Shown here: piece by piece, positions 9,127-18,197 of the stretch
Position numbering within the stretch: position 1 is the first letter of the stretch
How the letters are laid out: each line of letters opens with the position of its first letter
Origin: Bradyrhizobium sp. WSM471
Lineage (GTDB): Bacteria; Pseudomonadota; Alphaproteobacteria; Rhizobiales; Xanthobacteraceae
DNA length: 64,000 nucleotides
Reading direction: 5' to 3'
NCBI RefSeq assembly: GCF_000244915.1
Contig: NZ_CM001442.1
Span: 1,426,001-1,490,000, forward strand
Notes under the pieces: model-generated
The model's input: only the letters and a program-made list of their open reading frames with translations
Told to the model about the DNA's origin: nothing
Databases searched by the model: none
Translations under genes and position numbers: made by a program

Positions 9127-10341
9127 ATGGAACATGGGCAGGCCGAACTGGTCGGAGGGAAACCTGTAATCTTCGGGCAACGTAAGGTGCGGCCGCGGGC
9201 GTGCCTGGCCGTCGGCAAGCGGCATCTGCGCGCCTTTCTACGGGATGTGCTGGAGGATATGGGGTTTGTTATCAGCGAATGCAGGACTGCTGACGAGTTG
9301 CCGCACGTACTCCGCACGGAGTTCCCTGATCTGATCCTGCTCGGCATTGGCTCGGATCGCATCGAGCCTGGACGATTGCTCGAGATACTGGTACGCGAAG
9401 AATTTGCAGGCCGAGTGCTGGCGTTCGGAGCGCGCGAGTCGATCATCATGGCGGCAGTGCAGCAGGTCGGTAGTGAATATGGACTTGCTATGCTGCCGCC
9501 GCTCAGGGCGCCGTTTGCAGCCGAGACGTTGCGCGATCGGATCGGCATGCTCTTGCCAAGAGAGCCGGCGCCCCGTCCCGCGGTCCATGTCGGAGAAGCC
9601 TTACACGCTGGCTGGCTTGAGCTCTGGTATGAGCCGAAGTTTGACGCGTGTACCCTTAGCCGCCGCGGCGCCGAGGCTCATGTGCGAATGCGGCACCCGA
9701 CCTGGGGCGTTGTTCCACCGGCCTATTTCATCCCGGAATCTCACGATCCGCATTTTAGGAACTTGTCGCAGTTCGTGATCGACCGCGCGATCAAGGATTG
9801 GCAGTATCTTCTGGAGCAGCAAACTTCGATCGATCTCTCCATCAATCTCCCGGCAGCATTCCTGATTGACCCGCAGGCGGTACGCGATCTCTGTCGGCGC
9901 ATGCCGTCGCACGCCGCTTTCGGCGGTTTGACGATTGAAATCGAGAGCGTGGAAGCGATCCAGAACCTAGATCTCCTGGTCGAGGTTGCGCGTGAGGTTC
10001 GCTTTCACAACATTGGCCTTGCAATCGACAATGTCGGTGCCAATTGGCCGCAGCTGATGGGGATGACAAAATTCCCGTTCATGAAATTGAAAGTAGATCG
10101 TCAGTTCGTCGGCGGCTGCGCGAATGGGCCCCTCAAGCGAACGGTGTGCCGCCATATCGTCGATCTAGCCAAAGAGTACAATGTGCGCACCGTCGCCGAA
10201 GGTGTGGAGAGCCAGGCTGACCTAATCGCTGTGGCCGAACTCGGCTTCGACCTTGCGCAGGGCCATCTGTTCGGAAAAGCCATGCCACTGAAGCAATTTG
10301 CACAGTCATCTTTCAACCCTGCTCCAGCTCGTCCAAAATAG
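9127..10341 (+). CDS. EAL-domain protein with receiver-like N-terminus; catalytic motifs degenerate
   Basis: 404 residues from ATG 9127 (AGGAG eight bases upstream; a GTG at 9118 is also in frame). Residues 25-145 resemble a response-regulator receiver fold (ACLAVGKRHLRAFLRDVLED, DLILLGIGSD), but the phospho-acceptor pocket is not clear. Residues 160-400 are an EAL domain: ELWYEPKFD, then EAHVR where EALVR is expected (183-187), SINLPA, TIEIES, AIDNVG where the family has DDFG (300-304), LKVDRQFV, AEGVES and AQGHLFGKAMP. Loss of one Asp of the DDFG metal pair suggests it binds rather than hydrolyses cyclic-di-GMP, or acts through protein contact. It is monocistronic. Confidence 0.85.
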   Translation: MEHGQAELVGGKPVIFGQRKVRPRACLAVGKRHLRAFLRDVLEDMGFVISECRTADELPHVLRTEFPDLILLGIGSDRIEPGRLLEILVREEFAGRVLAFGARESIIMAAVQQVGSEYGLAMLPPLRAPFAAETLRDRIGMLLPREPAPRPAVHVGEALHAGWLELWYEPKFDACTLSRRGAEAHVRMRHPTWGVVPPAYFIPESHDPHFRNLSQFVIDRAIKDWQYLLEQQTSIDLSINLPAAFLIDPQAVRDLCRRMPSHAAFGGLTIEIESVEAIQNLDLLVEVAREVRFHNIGLAIDNVGANWPQLMGMTKFPFMKLKVDRQFVGGCANGPLKRTVCRHIVDLAKEYNVRTVAEGVESQADLIAVAELGFDLAQGHLFGKAMPLKQFAQSSFNPAPARPK

Positions 10342-10786
10342 TTGCGAGTGGCTGAGTGCGGCCAAGCGACGCTCGCGAGCACCGCCATGCCTACTCGGCA
10401 CCAGGCATGAGGCTGAGTGCAATTCAGTCGGTCTGCAAGGCCAGTGTCGCTCGTCCCGCCGCCACTTCATTTCCCTCCGAAGCTTGTTATACCACAAGCC
10501 CGTTTTGGCAAGCCTCCAGCGAGTCCTCCGCGCAGCTAGCGTTGCAGCCATGAGCGAGGCTTGCACAAACCTCCAGTCGGGGTGTGTGACCGGAGGTTTG
10601 CCGAGATCCGACCTAGACCTGCGTCCGTTCGCGGGTTTTGTCGCCGCCGGTGGAGGAAGCGTCAGCCTCGCTTGCCCCCGCGCTGACGTGCCAAACAAAC
10701 CGACGGACGCTTCCAGCTTCAAGTCGCGACTGACTCTCGCAAGAGGGCCCGATGGCTCGTAGCCTGAAATTGAAGCGACCTGTTGC
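10342..10786. other. Region without a recognisable gene
   Basis: Only overlapping short frames without family patterns. The region holds nothing I can name before the NifA-type site at 10787. Confidence 0.4.
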
Positions 10787-10802
10787 TGTCGCAGACGCAA
10801 CA
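10787..10802. promoter_or_regulatory. NifA upstream activator sequence (TGT-N10-ACA)
   Basis: Exact TGT (10787-10789), ten bases, ACA (10800-10802). It lies 62 bp upstream of a -24-type element and 120 bp before the ferredoxin start, the usual distance for NifA enhancer sites. Confidence 0.6.
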
Positions 10803-10827
10803 TGGTCTCAGACCCGGGACAGCCGAA

Positions 10828-10844
10828 TTGGGCAAATTGCCCAA
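10828..10844. promoter_or_regulatory. Perfect palindrome between activator site and promoter
   Basis: TTGGGCAA-A-TTGCCCAA, an 8+1+8 inverted repeat, sits between the NifA-type site and the -24 element of the ferredoxin gene. It could be an operator for a second regulator; none is identified. Confidence 0.4.
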
Positions 10845-10863
10845 CATTGAGCGCGTCTGCGTT

Positions 10864-10879
10864 TGGCACGGCATTTGAA
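10864..10879 (+). promoter_or_regulatory. Candidate sigma54 promoter of ferredoxin gene (weak -12)
   Basis: TGGCACG-GCAT-TTGAA: the -24 half is a perfect match, but the -12 half has GA where GC is expected. The upstream TGT-N10-ACA site and a nif-type ferredoxin just downstream support the call. Confidence 0.45.
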
Positions 10880-10921
10880 AGGGATCGCCCATGGCATCGC
10901 TCGCCTAAGGAGTCGGAAGGC

Positions 10922-11125
10922 ATGGCTTACAAGATCGTCGCTTCGCAATGCACCGTTTGTGGCGCATGTGAGTTCGAGTGTCCCAACGCGGCGATCAGTC
11001 TGAAGCGTGACATTTACGTTATCGATGCCAAAAAATGTACGGAGTGCGAGGGCCATTGCGACACGCCGCAATGCGCGGTGGTCTGTCCGGTCCCTGACAC
11101 CTGTGTCCCGTCCAAGACAGGATAG
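10922..11125 (+). CDS. FdxN-type 2[4Fe-4S] ferredoxin
   Basis: 67 residues from ATG 10922, with TAAGGAG nine bases upstream. Two cluster-binding motifs are visible: [12 protein letters not shown] (C-x2-C-x2-C-x3-CP) and [18 protein letters not shown], the latter with the long insert typical of nif ferredoxins. It is a close paralogue of the ferredoxin at 39471 after nifB (same KIxASQCT start and CTECxG second motif). A role as a low-potential electron carrier to nitrogenase or NifB is likely. Control by NifA and sigma54 is suggested by the upstream sites. It is a single-gene unit. Confidence 0.9.
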   Translation: MAYKIVASQCTVCGACEFECPNAAISLKRDIYVIDAKKCTECEGHCDTPQCAVVCPVPDTCVPSKTG

Positions 11126-11927
11126 GCAGCCCGCGACCAAAAGGCCTCATCGCTCGATTTCGCGAACGAAGTTGTAGATGTGGGACCTTGAGGAGACCAC
11201 GACCGCATGGGGCGCATCGAGGTCGATTAACATCGTTATGAGCTTAAGACGCTGAGCGACGCCGAGGAACCCCTCAAAGGGCTCTGTCGGAGGACACCGT
11301 CGAATTTGTCACGAACAAGGACAAGGCCCTCGATGCTCAGTGGCCGCGTTACGGCCTATCTTCGCTGGCGGCGAGTCGAGGCGAGGCAGACCCGGCGTCG
11401 AGCGGCCACGGACGCATCGAAGCCGGCGCAAAAGTCGCTGAGCACGTGAACACCTAGTGCACCGAGAAGATCATCTTGGCCAACCTCACGGAGGCGGACG
11501 ACCTCGTGCCTGGTCGCGGGCCCGCCGAACACCAAGGAGCCGACCTGATCATCCGTTCGGTCCTGGAGCAATCCGGCTTTCGAAATGTCTAGGGAGCCTC
11601 GTGGGCTGTGACCAAACGGATGCCGGCCGAGGATGATCGCACCTTCCTGACGCGCAGGTTCGAAAAGCTGCTGACGGAAAAGGTCGCCTCCTCGCGATCA
11701 CACAGATACCGAAAGCCGCCCGGGTTCGTTCCGGTGGTGGAGCTCAACCGTTACGCGAGCAGGGAGCGAATGCATTTCAAAAGCGGAGCCTCCACAGATC
11801 CGGGCGTGTTCACTAGGCCGCGAGCAAGACCGTCTTACCTGCCTAGTGCGCTCGTAATCGCTTGGGCAATGTCGCAGCGAGAATCGGTAGGTTGACGCAT
11901 CGATCCTCGTGCGCATAATCCAAGCCG
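11126..11927. other. Stretch without a recognisable gene
   Basis: Contains frames that look like eroded coding sequence (for example AEHQGADLIIRSVLEQSGFR followed by NV and a stop at about 11590) but no family could be named. A 95-residue open frame at 11608-11895 has no homologue I recognise and no clear ribosome binding site. Confidence 0.4.
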
Positions 11928-12105
11928 TCGCGGTCTCCGGATTTCGTTTGATCCGGAGCTAAGAGGGAAGCCGGTGCAATGCCGGCGCTGCCCCCGCAAC
12001 TGTAAGCGGCGAGCCGCTGTCCAACGAAGTCACTGAAGCCATGCGGCTTCGGGAAGGCCGGACAGCAGCGACGACCCGTGAGCCAGGAGACCTGCCTCGA
12101 CAAGA
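11928..12105 (+). promoter_or_regulatory. Cobalamin riboswitch upstream of metE
   Basis: Classic conserved blocks occur in order: GGAAGCCGGTGCAATGCCGG, then CGCTGCCCCCGCAACTGTAA followed by GCGGCGAGCC, then CACTG, then CGGGAAGGCCGG, ACGACCCGTGAGCCAGGAGA and the B12 box AGCCAGGAGACCTGCC at 12081-12096. It ends about 110 bp before the metE start. Adenosyl- or another cobalamin should fold this leader and switch metE off. The outer boundaries are approximate. Confidence 0.93.
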
Positions 12106-12212
12106 TATCGTCCACGGGCGGGGCGTCCCGGTGTGCGCCAAGCAGTTGTCGCTCACGCGATGTTCGCTGTCTGCGTCCGCCATGGCCTTTGCCCCAACAT
12201 GGGGTCTAAGCT

Positions 12213-14528
12213 ATGTCAATCCTTTCGCTTCCCGTTGCCACACTGGGGACGTCACGCATCGGCCCACGACGCGAACTCAAATTCGCGCTCGAGAGCTACT
12301 GGGCGGGAAAATCTAGCGAAGCCGAGCTCCTCGAGGCGGGGAGTGGACTTCGTGCCGCTAATTGGGCACGGCAAAAATCCCGCGGTGCGACCGTCATTCC
12401 TTCGAATGACTTCTCGCTCTACGACCATGTGCTCGATACCAGCCTAATGGTCGGCGCGATTCCCGACGTTTACGGCTGGAACGAAGGTCCTGTGTCGCTC
12501 AAAACCTACTTCACCATGGCGCGTGGCGCTCAAGACGGTGGTCACGCTCAGCATGGGCCCGGCGTAGCCGCACAGGAGATGACGAAGTGGTTCGATACGA
12601 ACTACCACTACATGGTGCCGGAATTTCACCAGGATCAGATCTTTAAGTATGCCTCTCGGAAGCCGATCGAGGAATATGAGGAGGCAAGAAGCCTCGGTTA
12701 TCAGACGCGGCCCGTCCTAGTGGGCCCAGTCACTTTCCTGAAGCTCGGCAAAAGCGTAAATCCCGCATTCAATCCGCTGTCGCTGCTTGATCGACTCCTC
12801 CCCGTCTATGTCGATGTTCTCCGCGAACTAGCCTCGCGCGGCGCTGAATGGGTTCAGCTCGACGAGCCATGCCTAGTGATGGACGTCGACGAAGCATCTC
12901 GGGCCGCTGTCCGCCGGGCCTATGCTCATTTCGCTAAGGCCGTGCCGGCGCTTAAAATCATGCTGGCCACATACTTCGGGGCTGTCGGCGACAATCTTGA
13001 AACAGTATTGGCCTTGCCCGTTGCCGGGGTTCATGTCGACCTGGTTCGTGCACCTGACCAGTTGGACGCGATTGTCGCCAGAGCAGGTAGAGATCTAGTG
13101 GTCTCGCTCGGTGTCGTTGATGGTCGCAACGTGTGGCGCTCTAATCTGCCGGCGCTACTCGACCAACTTGCTCCTATGGTCAAAAAACTGGGCAGGGACC
13201 GTGTTCAGATTGCCCCCTCCTGCTCGCTGCTTCATGTTCCGACCGATATTGAACTAGAGATCGATCTCGATCCCAATCTGAAGACGTGGTTGGCGTTCTC
13301 AGTGCAGAAGATCAAGGAACTTTCGATATTGGGCAAAGCGCTGGCTGGCCATGCTGCCGACGTGGCCGATGAACTCACGCTCTCAGAGGATGCATCCGTC
13401 ACCCGCGAAACATCGCCGAAGATCCACAGTGCGAACGTCGCCGGACGAATGGCCGCGATCGACGATAGCATGCGTCGCCGTCGCAGTGCGTTCACCCAGC
13501 GCGCCGACGTCCAACGCGTCGCCTTCGCATTGCCGATGTTTCCAACCACAACCATCGGATCCTTCCCGCAAACGGCGGACGTCCGCAATGCGCGTGCAGC
13601 TCATGCGCGGGGAGCGCTGAATGACACGCAGTACGAGCAGCTTCTGAAAGCGGAGACAGCCCATACCGTGCATTGGCAGGAAGATATCGGCCTGGACGTG
13701 CTCGTACACGGTGAGTTCGAGCGCAATGACATGGTTCAATACTTTGGCGAGCAGCTGTTGGGTTTCGCATTCACCAAGCACGGCTGGGTTCAGTCTTATG
13801 GCTCGCGGTGCGTTCGTCCTCCTATCCTGTTTGGAGATGTCTCCCGCCCGAAGCCCATGACCGTTAAATGGTGGCGACATGCGCAGTCTCTGACCAAAAA
13901 ACCCGTCAAGGCTATGCTGACCGGACCGGTGACGATCCTGAACTGGTCGTTTGTCCGTGACGACATCCCGCGGAGCGAGACATGCCGACAGATCGCTCTC
14001 GCGATCCGAGACGAGGTCATCGACCTTGAGGCGGCTGGAGCGACCATGATCCAGATCGACGAGGCTGCGTTGCGGGAGGGATTGCCACTGCGCAAATCGC
14101 AGTGGAAGGACTATCTCGATTGGGCAGTGGACAGTTTCCGTGTTTGCTCCTCCGCTGTCGCTGACGGAACTCAGATCCATACGCACATGTGCTATTCCGA
14201 GTTTAACGAAATCATCGATGCGATCGCAGCAATGGATGCCGACGTCATTTCAATCGAGGCGTCGCGCTCCAAAATGGAATTGCTCGACGCTTTCAAGAGC
14301 TACAATTATCCTAATGAAATTGGGCCGGGCGTCTATGACATTCATTCACCGCGCATTCCCGCAGCAGCCGAGATCAAGCAGCTGATTGTGTTGGCGCGGC
14401 AGCGGGTTTCGGATCGGCAGCTCTGGATCAATCCCGACTGCGGACTGAAAACTCGAAGATGGGAGGAGGTGCGTCCCGCGCTCATCAATATGGTGGCCGC
14501 CGCACGCGAGTTGCGGGCCGAGGCATGA
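12213..14528 (+). CDS. metE: Cobalamin-independent methionine synthase (5-methyltetrahydropteroyltriglutamate-homocysteine methyltransferase)
   Basis: 771 residues, full length. The enzyme makes methionine from homocysteine without B12. The N-terminal half begins VATLGTSRIGPRRELKFALE and includes FNPLSLLD. The C-terminal catalytic half begins FPTTTIGSFPQTADVRNARA. The zinc site residues are visible as His-x-Cys in IHTHMCYSEFNEI and the late Cys in NPDCGLKTR; DVISIEASRS is also typical. The gene follows a cobalamin riboswitch, so it should be expressed when B12 is scarce. A 14-bp hairpin follows 45 bp after the stop. Confidence 0.97.
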   Translation: MSILSLPVATLGTSRIGPRRELKFALESYWAGKSSEAELLEAGSGLRAANWARQKSRGATVIPSNDFSLYDHVLDTSLMVGAIPDVYGWNEGPVSLKTYFTMARGAQDGGHAQHGPGVAAQEMTKWFDTNYHYMVPEFHQDQIFKYASRKPIEEYEEARSLGYQTRPVLVGPVTFLKLGKSVNPAFNPLSLLDRLLPVYVDVLRELASRGAEWVQLDEPCLVMDVDEASRAAVRRAYAHFAKAVPALKIMLATYFGAVGDNLETVLALPVAGVHVDLVRAPDQLDAIVARAGRDLVVSLGVVDGRNVWRSNLPALLDQLAPMVKKLGRDRVQIAPSCSLLHVPTDIELEIDLDPNLKTWLAFSVQKIKELSILGKALAGHAADVADELTLSEDASVTRETSPKIHSANVAGRMAAIDDSMRRRRSAFTQRADVQRVAFALPMFPTTTIGSFPQTADVRNARAAHARGALNDTQYEQLLKAETAHTVHWQEDIGLDVLVHGEFERNDMVQYFGEQLLGFAFTKHGWVQSYGSRCVRPPILFGDVSRPKPMTVKWWRHAQSLTKKPVKAMLTGPVTILNWSFVRDDIPRSETCRQIALAIRDEVIDLEAAGATMIQIDEAALREGLPLRKSQWKDYLDWAVDSFRVCSSAVADGTQIHTHMCYSEFNEIIDAIAAMDADVISIEASRSKMELLDAFKSYNYPNEIGPGVYDIHSPRIPAAAEIKQLIVLARQRVSDRQLWINPDCGLKTRRWEEVRPALINMVAAARELRAEA

Positions 14529-14573
14529 TCGTACGGAGCGTGTCGCCAACGTATCTGTGAATAAGATGACGCG

Positions 14574-14610
14574 CTTTGGGAGCTCGCGATATCCTTGCGA
14601 GCTTCCAAAG
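14574..14610 (+). terminator. Hairpin after metE
   Basis: A 14-bp stem, CTTTGGGAGCTCGC with GCGAGCTTCCAAAG (one G-T pair), and a 9-base loop. There is no U-tract, so it may stabilise or end the metE transcript in a factor-dependent way. Confidence 0.45.
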
Positions 14611-15196
14611 TGTCCAGCGCCTACGAATGCCGGTTTGCCCCGGCGGAGGCGATCGCATACAGCGGCGACAAGCTCGAATCCGGCGGACGACCGCATGCCG
14701 GCCATACCGATTAGGTGACATATTCCAAGTCACTTACGCTCGACGCGAACCACGGTCCTATCGCTTCATTTATCCATCCCATGGATGCGTCCCATCACAA
14801 CAATCTATTTTACCGCGCTTGCGGAATTTCATACCTAATTTGCGCCTTCGCGCGGTCTTCGGGAAGATTTGCTGGTATTCGGCGGTGCCAAAATACTGGC
14901 GCGTGACGGCAAACTGACGGTTGAGTTTCAGAGCTCGGCAGTTAAACCGCCTGCGCGATGGATCCCAGCTCCATCAAGGCGCTGCCCGTGCCAACCGGAC
15001 AGCTGGCAAGTGGTGAGCAAGTCCTGAAGTTTACGACAGGAGCGGAAGGCAAGCGGCTCGCTAAGTTGTGCAGAGCGATATCCGCTTCTCCTTGTTTGAC
15101 GGCGAATGCCCTCGTCGTAAGTCGATCGCCGGTAGTCCTCCCTACCGACGAAAGCTGGAACGATGCGGAAAGCAGCGTCGCTCCCGCGTGACTTTC
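14611..15196. other. Region without a certain gene; possible remnant ending at a terminator
   Basis: A 77-codon plus-strand frame at 14958-15191 ends six bases before a strong terminator, suggesting the tail of a former gene, but its protein (MDPSSIKALPVPTGQLASGE at the start) resembles nothing I know. Confidence 0.35.
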
Positions 15197-15230
15197 GCCC
15201 GGCCTCGCATTGAGGCCGGGCGGCTTTTTA
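15197..15230 (+). terminator. Rho-independent terminator
   Basis: Perfect 10-bp stem GCCCGGCCTC / GAGGCCGGGC with loop GCATT, followed by GGCTTTTTA. It would end transcription coming from the left; the gene it served is not recognisable. Confidence 0.8.
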
Positions 15231-15347
15231 TGTGCCTGCTTATCAGTGACAGCAGGGGATCATTCATTTTGGCGTCATTGCGGGACCCCCGGTTCTTGGA
15301 GCGCTTCTGTTGCTGTTCGGCAGGGAATGAGGCCGGTGCTGCTAAGG

Positions 15348-16427
15348 CTATCTGTCTATTGAAGGCTTTGGTGTCGTGTTGGTGCGCGTCGGCAGTATCG
15401 GATATTCGATCTTAGGCAGCCGACCGGTCAGCGAATTCAGAAATGCGACAATGTCGTTTTCCTCCCTATCGCTAAGCTTGGCGCCGAGCTGGATGTCACT
15501 CATTAGGGCAACAGCTTGCTTCAGGCTCCAAACCTGGCCCGAATGGAAGTAAGGGGCTCGCAACGCGACGTTCCGCAATGGCGCCGCGCGGAAGACATAT
15601 TCGTCGCCAGCCGCCCTGGTAACCGCGAATCGGCCCTTATCGGCGTCCGGAAGCACGCTGGCGTCCGGCTTTTTCATCACGCCGAACGGGAAGTAGGCCT
15701 GTCCACCGAGATTGATTCCATTGTGGCAAGAGGAACATCCCTTCGCCATAAACAGTGCCAACCCTGACTTCTGCTGATCATCGAGAGCACGTGTATTGCC
15801 CTCCAGATACTGGTCGAACGGAGCCCCAGGTGTAATGAGAGTCGCTTCAAAAGCCTCGATCGCCTTCGCAAAATTTTCAAAGGTGACCGGTCTCGCTTCG
15901 TTCGGAAAAGCGTTGTTGAACAAGACGACATAGCCGGGCATTGAGTTCAAGAGACCGAGCACATGATCTGGAGTCGCATTCATTTCGGCACTCGCCTGCA
16001 CAGGGCCGGTGGCTTGCGCCTTGAGGTCCGCGGCGCGTCCGTCCCAAAATTGCGCCGCATTGAACACTGCGTTGTAGACAGTTGGGGCCCGGCGCAGGCC
16101 GACCTTCCAGCCGTGACCAATGGAGGTCGGACCGGCATCGACTCCGCCGGTGCCGAGATTGTGGCACGTATTGCAGCTAATGATTCCGCTCGCCGATAGC
16201 CGCGGATCGAAGAACAGCATCTTGCCAAGCTCGACCTTTCCATGCGTCACCGGATTGTCTTTTACTGCAGGAATGACCGAGGGTATTGGATGGAAGATCT
16301 GCTTGGCGTTTCTCATCAGATCATCGTCGGCGTTAGCTCCTGACGACATCAGCAGCCCAATAGCTAAAATAGATGCTTCAGCGACAAGCCGAAGCTCCGA
16401 GATTGACATGTTCATACACCGCCTCAT
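15348..16427 (-). CDS. Di-haem cytochrome c peroxidase (CcpA/MauG family)
   Basis: 359 residues if started at the first Met; the third Met (start at 16409) is better spaced from an AGGCGG sequence. A signal peptide (LILAIGLLMSSGANA-type, about residues 13-33) sends it to the periplasm. Two haem c sites, CNTCH (85-89) and CSSCH (231-235), and the family stretches LGKMLFFDPRLSASG, RRAPTVYNAVFNAAQFWDGR and APLRNVALRAPYFHSG are present. It should reduce hydrogen peroxide with electrons from cytochrome c. It is alone on the minus strand. Confidence 0.92.
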   Translation of the reverse strand: MRRCMNMSISELRLVAEASILAIGLLMSSGANADDDLMRNAKQIFHPIPSVIPAVKDNPVTHGKVELGKMLFFDPRLSASGIISCNTCHNLGTGGVDAGPTSIGHGWKVGLRRAPTVYNAVFNAAQFWDGRAADLKAQATGPVQASAEMNATPDHVLGLLNSMPGYVVLFNNAFPNEARPVTFENFAKAIEAFEATLITPGAPFDQYLEGNTRALDDQQKSGLALFMAKGCSSCHNGINLGGQAYFPFGVMKKPDASVLPDADKGRFAVTRAAGDEYVFRAAPLRNVALRAPYFHSGQVWSLKQAVALMSDIQLGAKLSDREENDIVAFLNSLTGRLPKIEYPILPTRTNTTPKPSIDR

Positions 16428-17242
16428 TAGTTCTGATTGTTAAACAAGGAAACCGTCGAAAGCGATGCCACGCGTTCCTCGACGGTCCGGCGCAGCATGC
16501 AGCGGATCATCTGAAGCGAGCCTGCATCAAAATGTGCGACTTTGCAGCTGGCCGCCGGCGTTCACGCACGGGCTTGAGGGGCTTACGTGATTCGCGAGTT
16601 CGCTTTGAGCTTAGATCGCGGCCTTTCTGTTGGTTGATCAGCCTAGCGCCTCAACGTTCGGCGTGATGGTCCATCTGACAACAACAAGTGTGCCGCAAGC
16701 AGTAAGCTGTCCGGTGGACGCATCGGTGCTCCATCAAGCGATTGGGTGGCCAATACCCTCCCGCAAAATCGATGTATCCGTCTTACTCCGCTGGCCGGGC
16801 TCAGCGCTCACGGTGTCATTGGACAATTAGCAACTGCGATGCCAGTTGCGTCCGAGATGCAAGTTGCTGATTTAGTTGTAGAACGGGTCCGGACGAACAA
16901 ACAAAGTCTGATGTCTTGGTGTGATCACTACATTCAGTGTCACAGATGCCACAAGCGCCAGGCCCGGCTAGAGGTGATCGTAGATACTATTGTGGTGAGG
17001 TTCGCTTGCTAGCTTGCCGGCCGCACGCGGGAACGGCGGTAACAAGACCTACGCAGCTGGGCGAGACACTGAGAGGCGCCCGGCGGTGCGCATCGTTCAC
17101 GATTTCGCCGAGCCAGCCGACTGAAGCCTCTCCGACTTATATCCAGGCCGCTCTGGCGCGCCGTCACCACGAAGCCCGGCTCGTTTGTAAGGACGAGCCT
17201 CAGAACCGAACATGGCTTGTTTCAATTCCACCTGAGGTTCGC
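16428..17242. other. Region without a recognisable gene; holds one TGT-N10-ACA sequence
   Basis: No family pattern was found in the short frames. TGT-N10-ACA occurs at 16938-16953, about 290 bp before the orphan sigma54-like element at 17243; at this distance it may be chance. Confidence 0.35.
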
Positions 17243-17258
17243 TGGCATGGCAATTGCC
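17243..17258 (+). promoter_or_regulatory. Orphan sigma54-type promoter sequence
   Basis: TGGCATG-GCAA-TTGCC fits the -24/-12 consensus. The next plausible open frame on the plus strand starts about 380 bp downstream (17639), so its target is unclear. Confidence 0.45.
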
Positions 17259-17638
17259 GTGCTCAAGTCTGAAAGGCGCGGCTGCCCAGAGTTTGACGGT
17301 GCGACCGTCCGATTAATCGCTACTCCAATTCGACAGGGACTGGCCTGACCCCTGATCCGGCGGGTGTTGGTTGGATTACCTAGTCGGCCCACTCACGGGC
17401 TGCTGGTAGCTTTTGAAATCCTGCGGGCTGAGGGCGAAATAAGCTGAACTTCTGCAGGAGCAACCGCTACTTCGTGCTCTTGCGTTGAAAGACGCCGATA
17501 CAAGAGGACACGTTGGGAGGAGATCGTGACATCATGTCCGCGGATGGCCCAAGTCCTGAGATCTATCGGCGTGTTAGCGAGGAAGGACGTGATTGAGCAC
17601 TCGTCCATGGCTGGTTTAAGTTGGATACGGTATCCGTG

Positions 17639-17827
17639 ATGGCTTCGATTGACGAGCGCTTGAATGAGATCAGATCTGTACGGAATGACATTTGGCGTTG
17701 TCGCAGAAGGCTTCAAAGCGAGCTAGATGATCTCCAGCGTAAGATGCTCGAAGAGCGTCTGCTTGAGCGGCAGTCTGCCTTTGAACGGCTCGTCTCGGCC
17801 ACATTTCCTTTTACATTGAGATTGTGA
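17639..17827 (+). CDS. Small coiled-coil protein, unrecognised
   Basis: 62 residues from ATG 17639 (an in-frame ATG at 17621 is also possible). The charged heptad-like stretch SIDERLNEIRSVRNDIWRCR followed by RRLQSELDDLQRKMLEERLL suggests a helical coiled coil. There is no good ribosome binding site and no family is recognised. The orphan sigma54-type sequence 380 bp upstream is the only hint of regulation. It may be a chance frame. Confidence 0.3.
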   Translation: MASIDERLNEIRSVRNDIWRCRRRLQSELDDLQRKMLEERLLERQSAFERLVSATFPFTLRL

Positions 17828-18197
17828 AGCAAAATTTCGGGACCTGTGCCGCGGGAGCATTCCGCGTTAAATAGCGTCCGCTCACAGAGCGCCTGCGCCT
17901 GGGTCAGGAATGTAGCGCTCCGGCGCCGCGGGCCGTCGCGCCCCTCATGGCCGCCGCCGACCTGAAAAGCTCGGCCCATAGCCTTGGTTCACCGACGTTC
18001 TGCCCGCTGCGCACCGATAATGAAATCGTTCCGGCCCCATCCAAGGGCACTGCCGGGGGATACCGCTCGCCTCGCTTCTGCGACACCGCAGTCACCTGAG
18101 TAACGTTGATCCGGCAGAGCGATCGAAGGAGCTTGAATCGCCCGTAGCGTCAGATTGTACAGAGCAGGGAACGATATTTCAGATCAGGTGCAGTCGA
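17828..18197. other. Intergenic region
   Basis: No gene or regulatory motif was recognised. Confidence 0.4.

Noticed and set aside
16938..16953. TGT-N10-ACA as a NifA site for the orphan promoter
   Set aside because: About 290 bp from the -24 element and this motif is expected by chance roughly 16 times in 64 kb; kept only as a note in the region entry.
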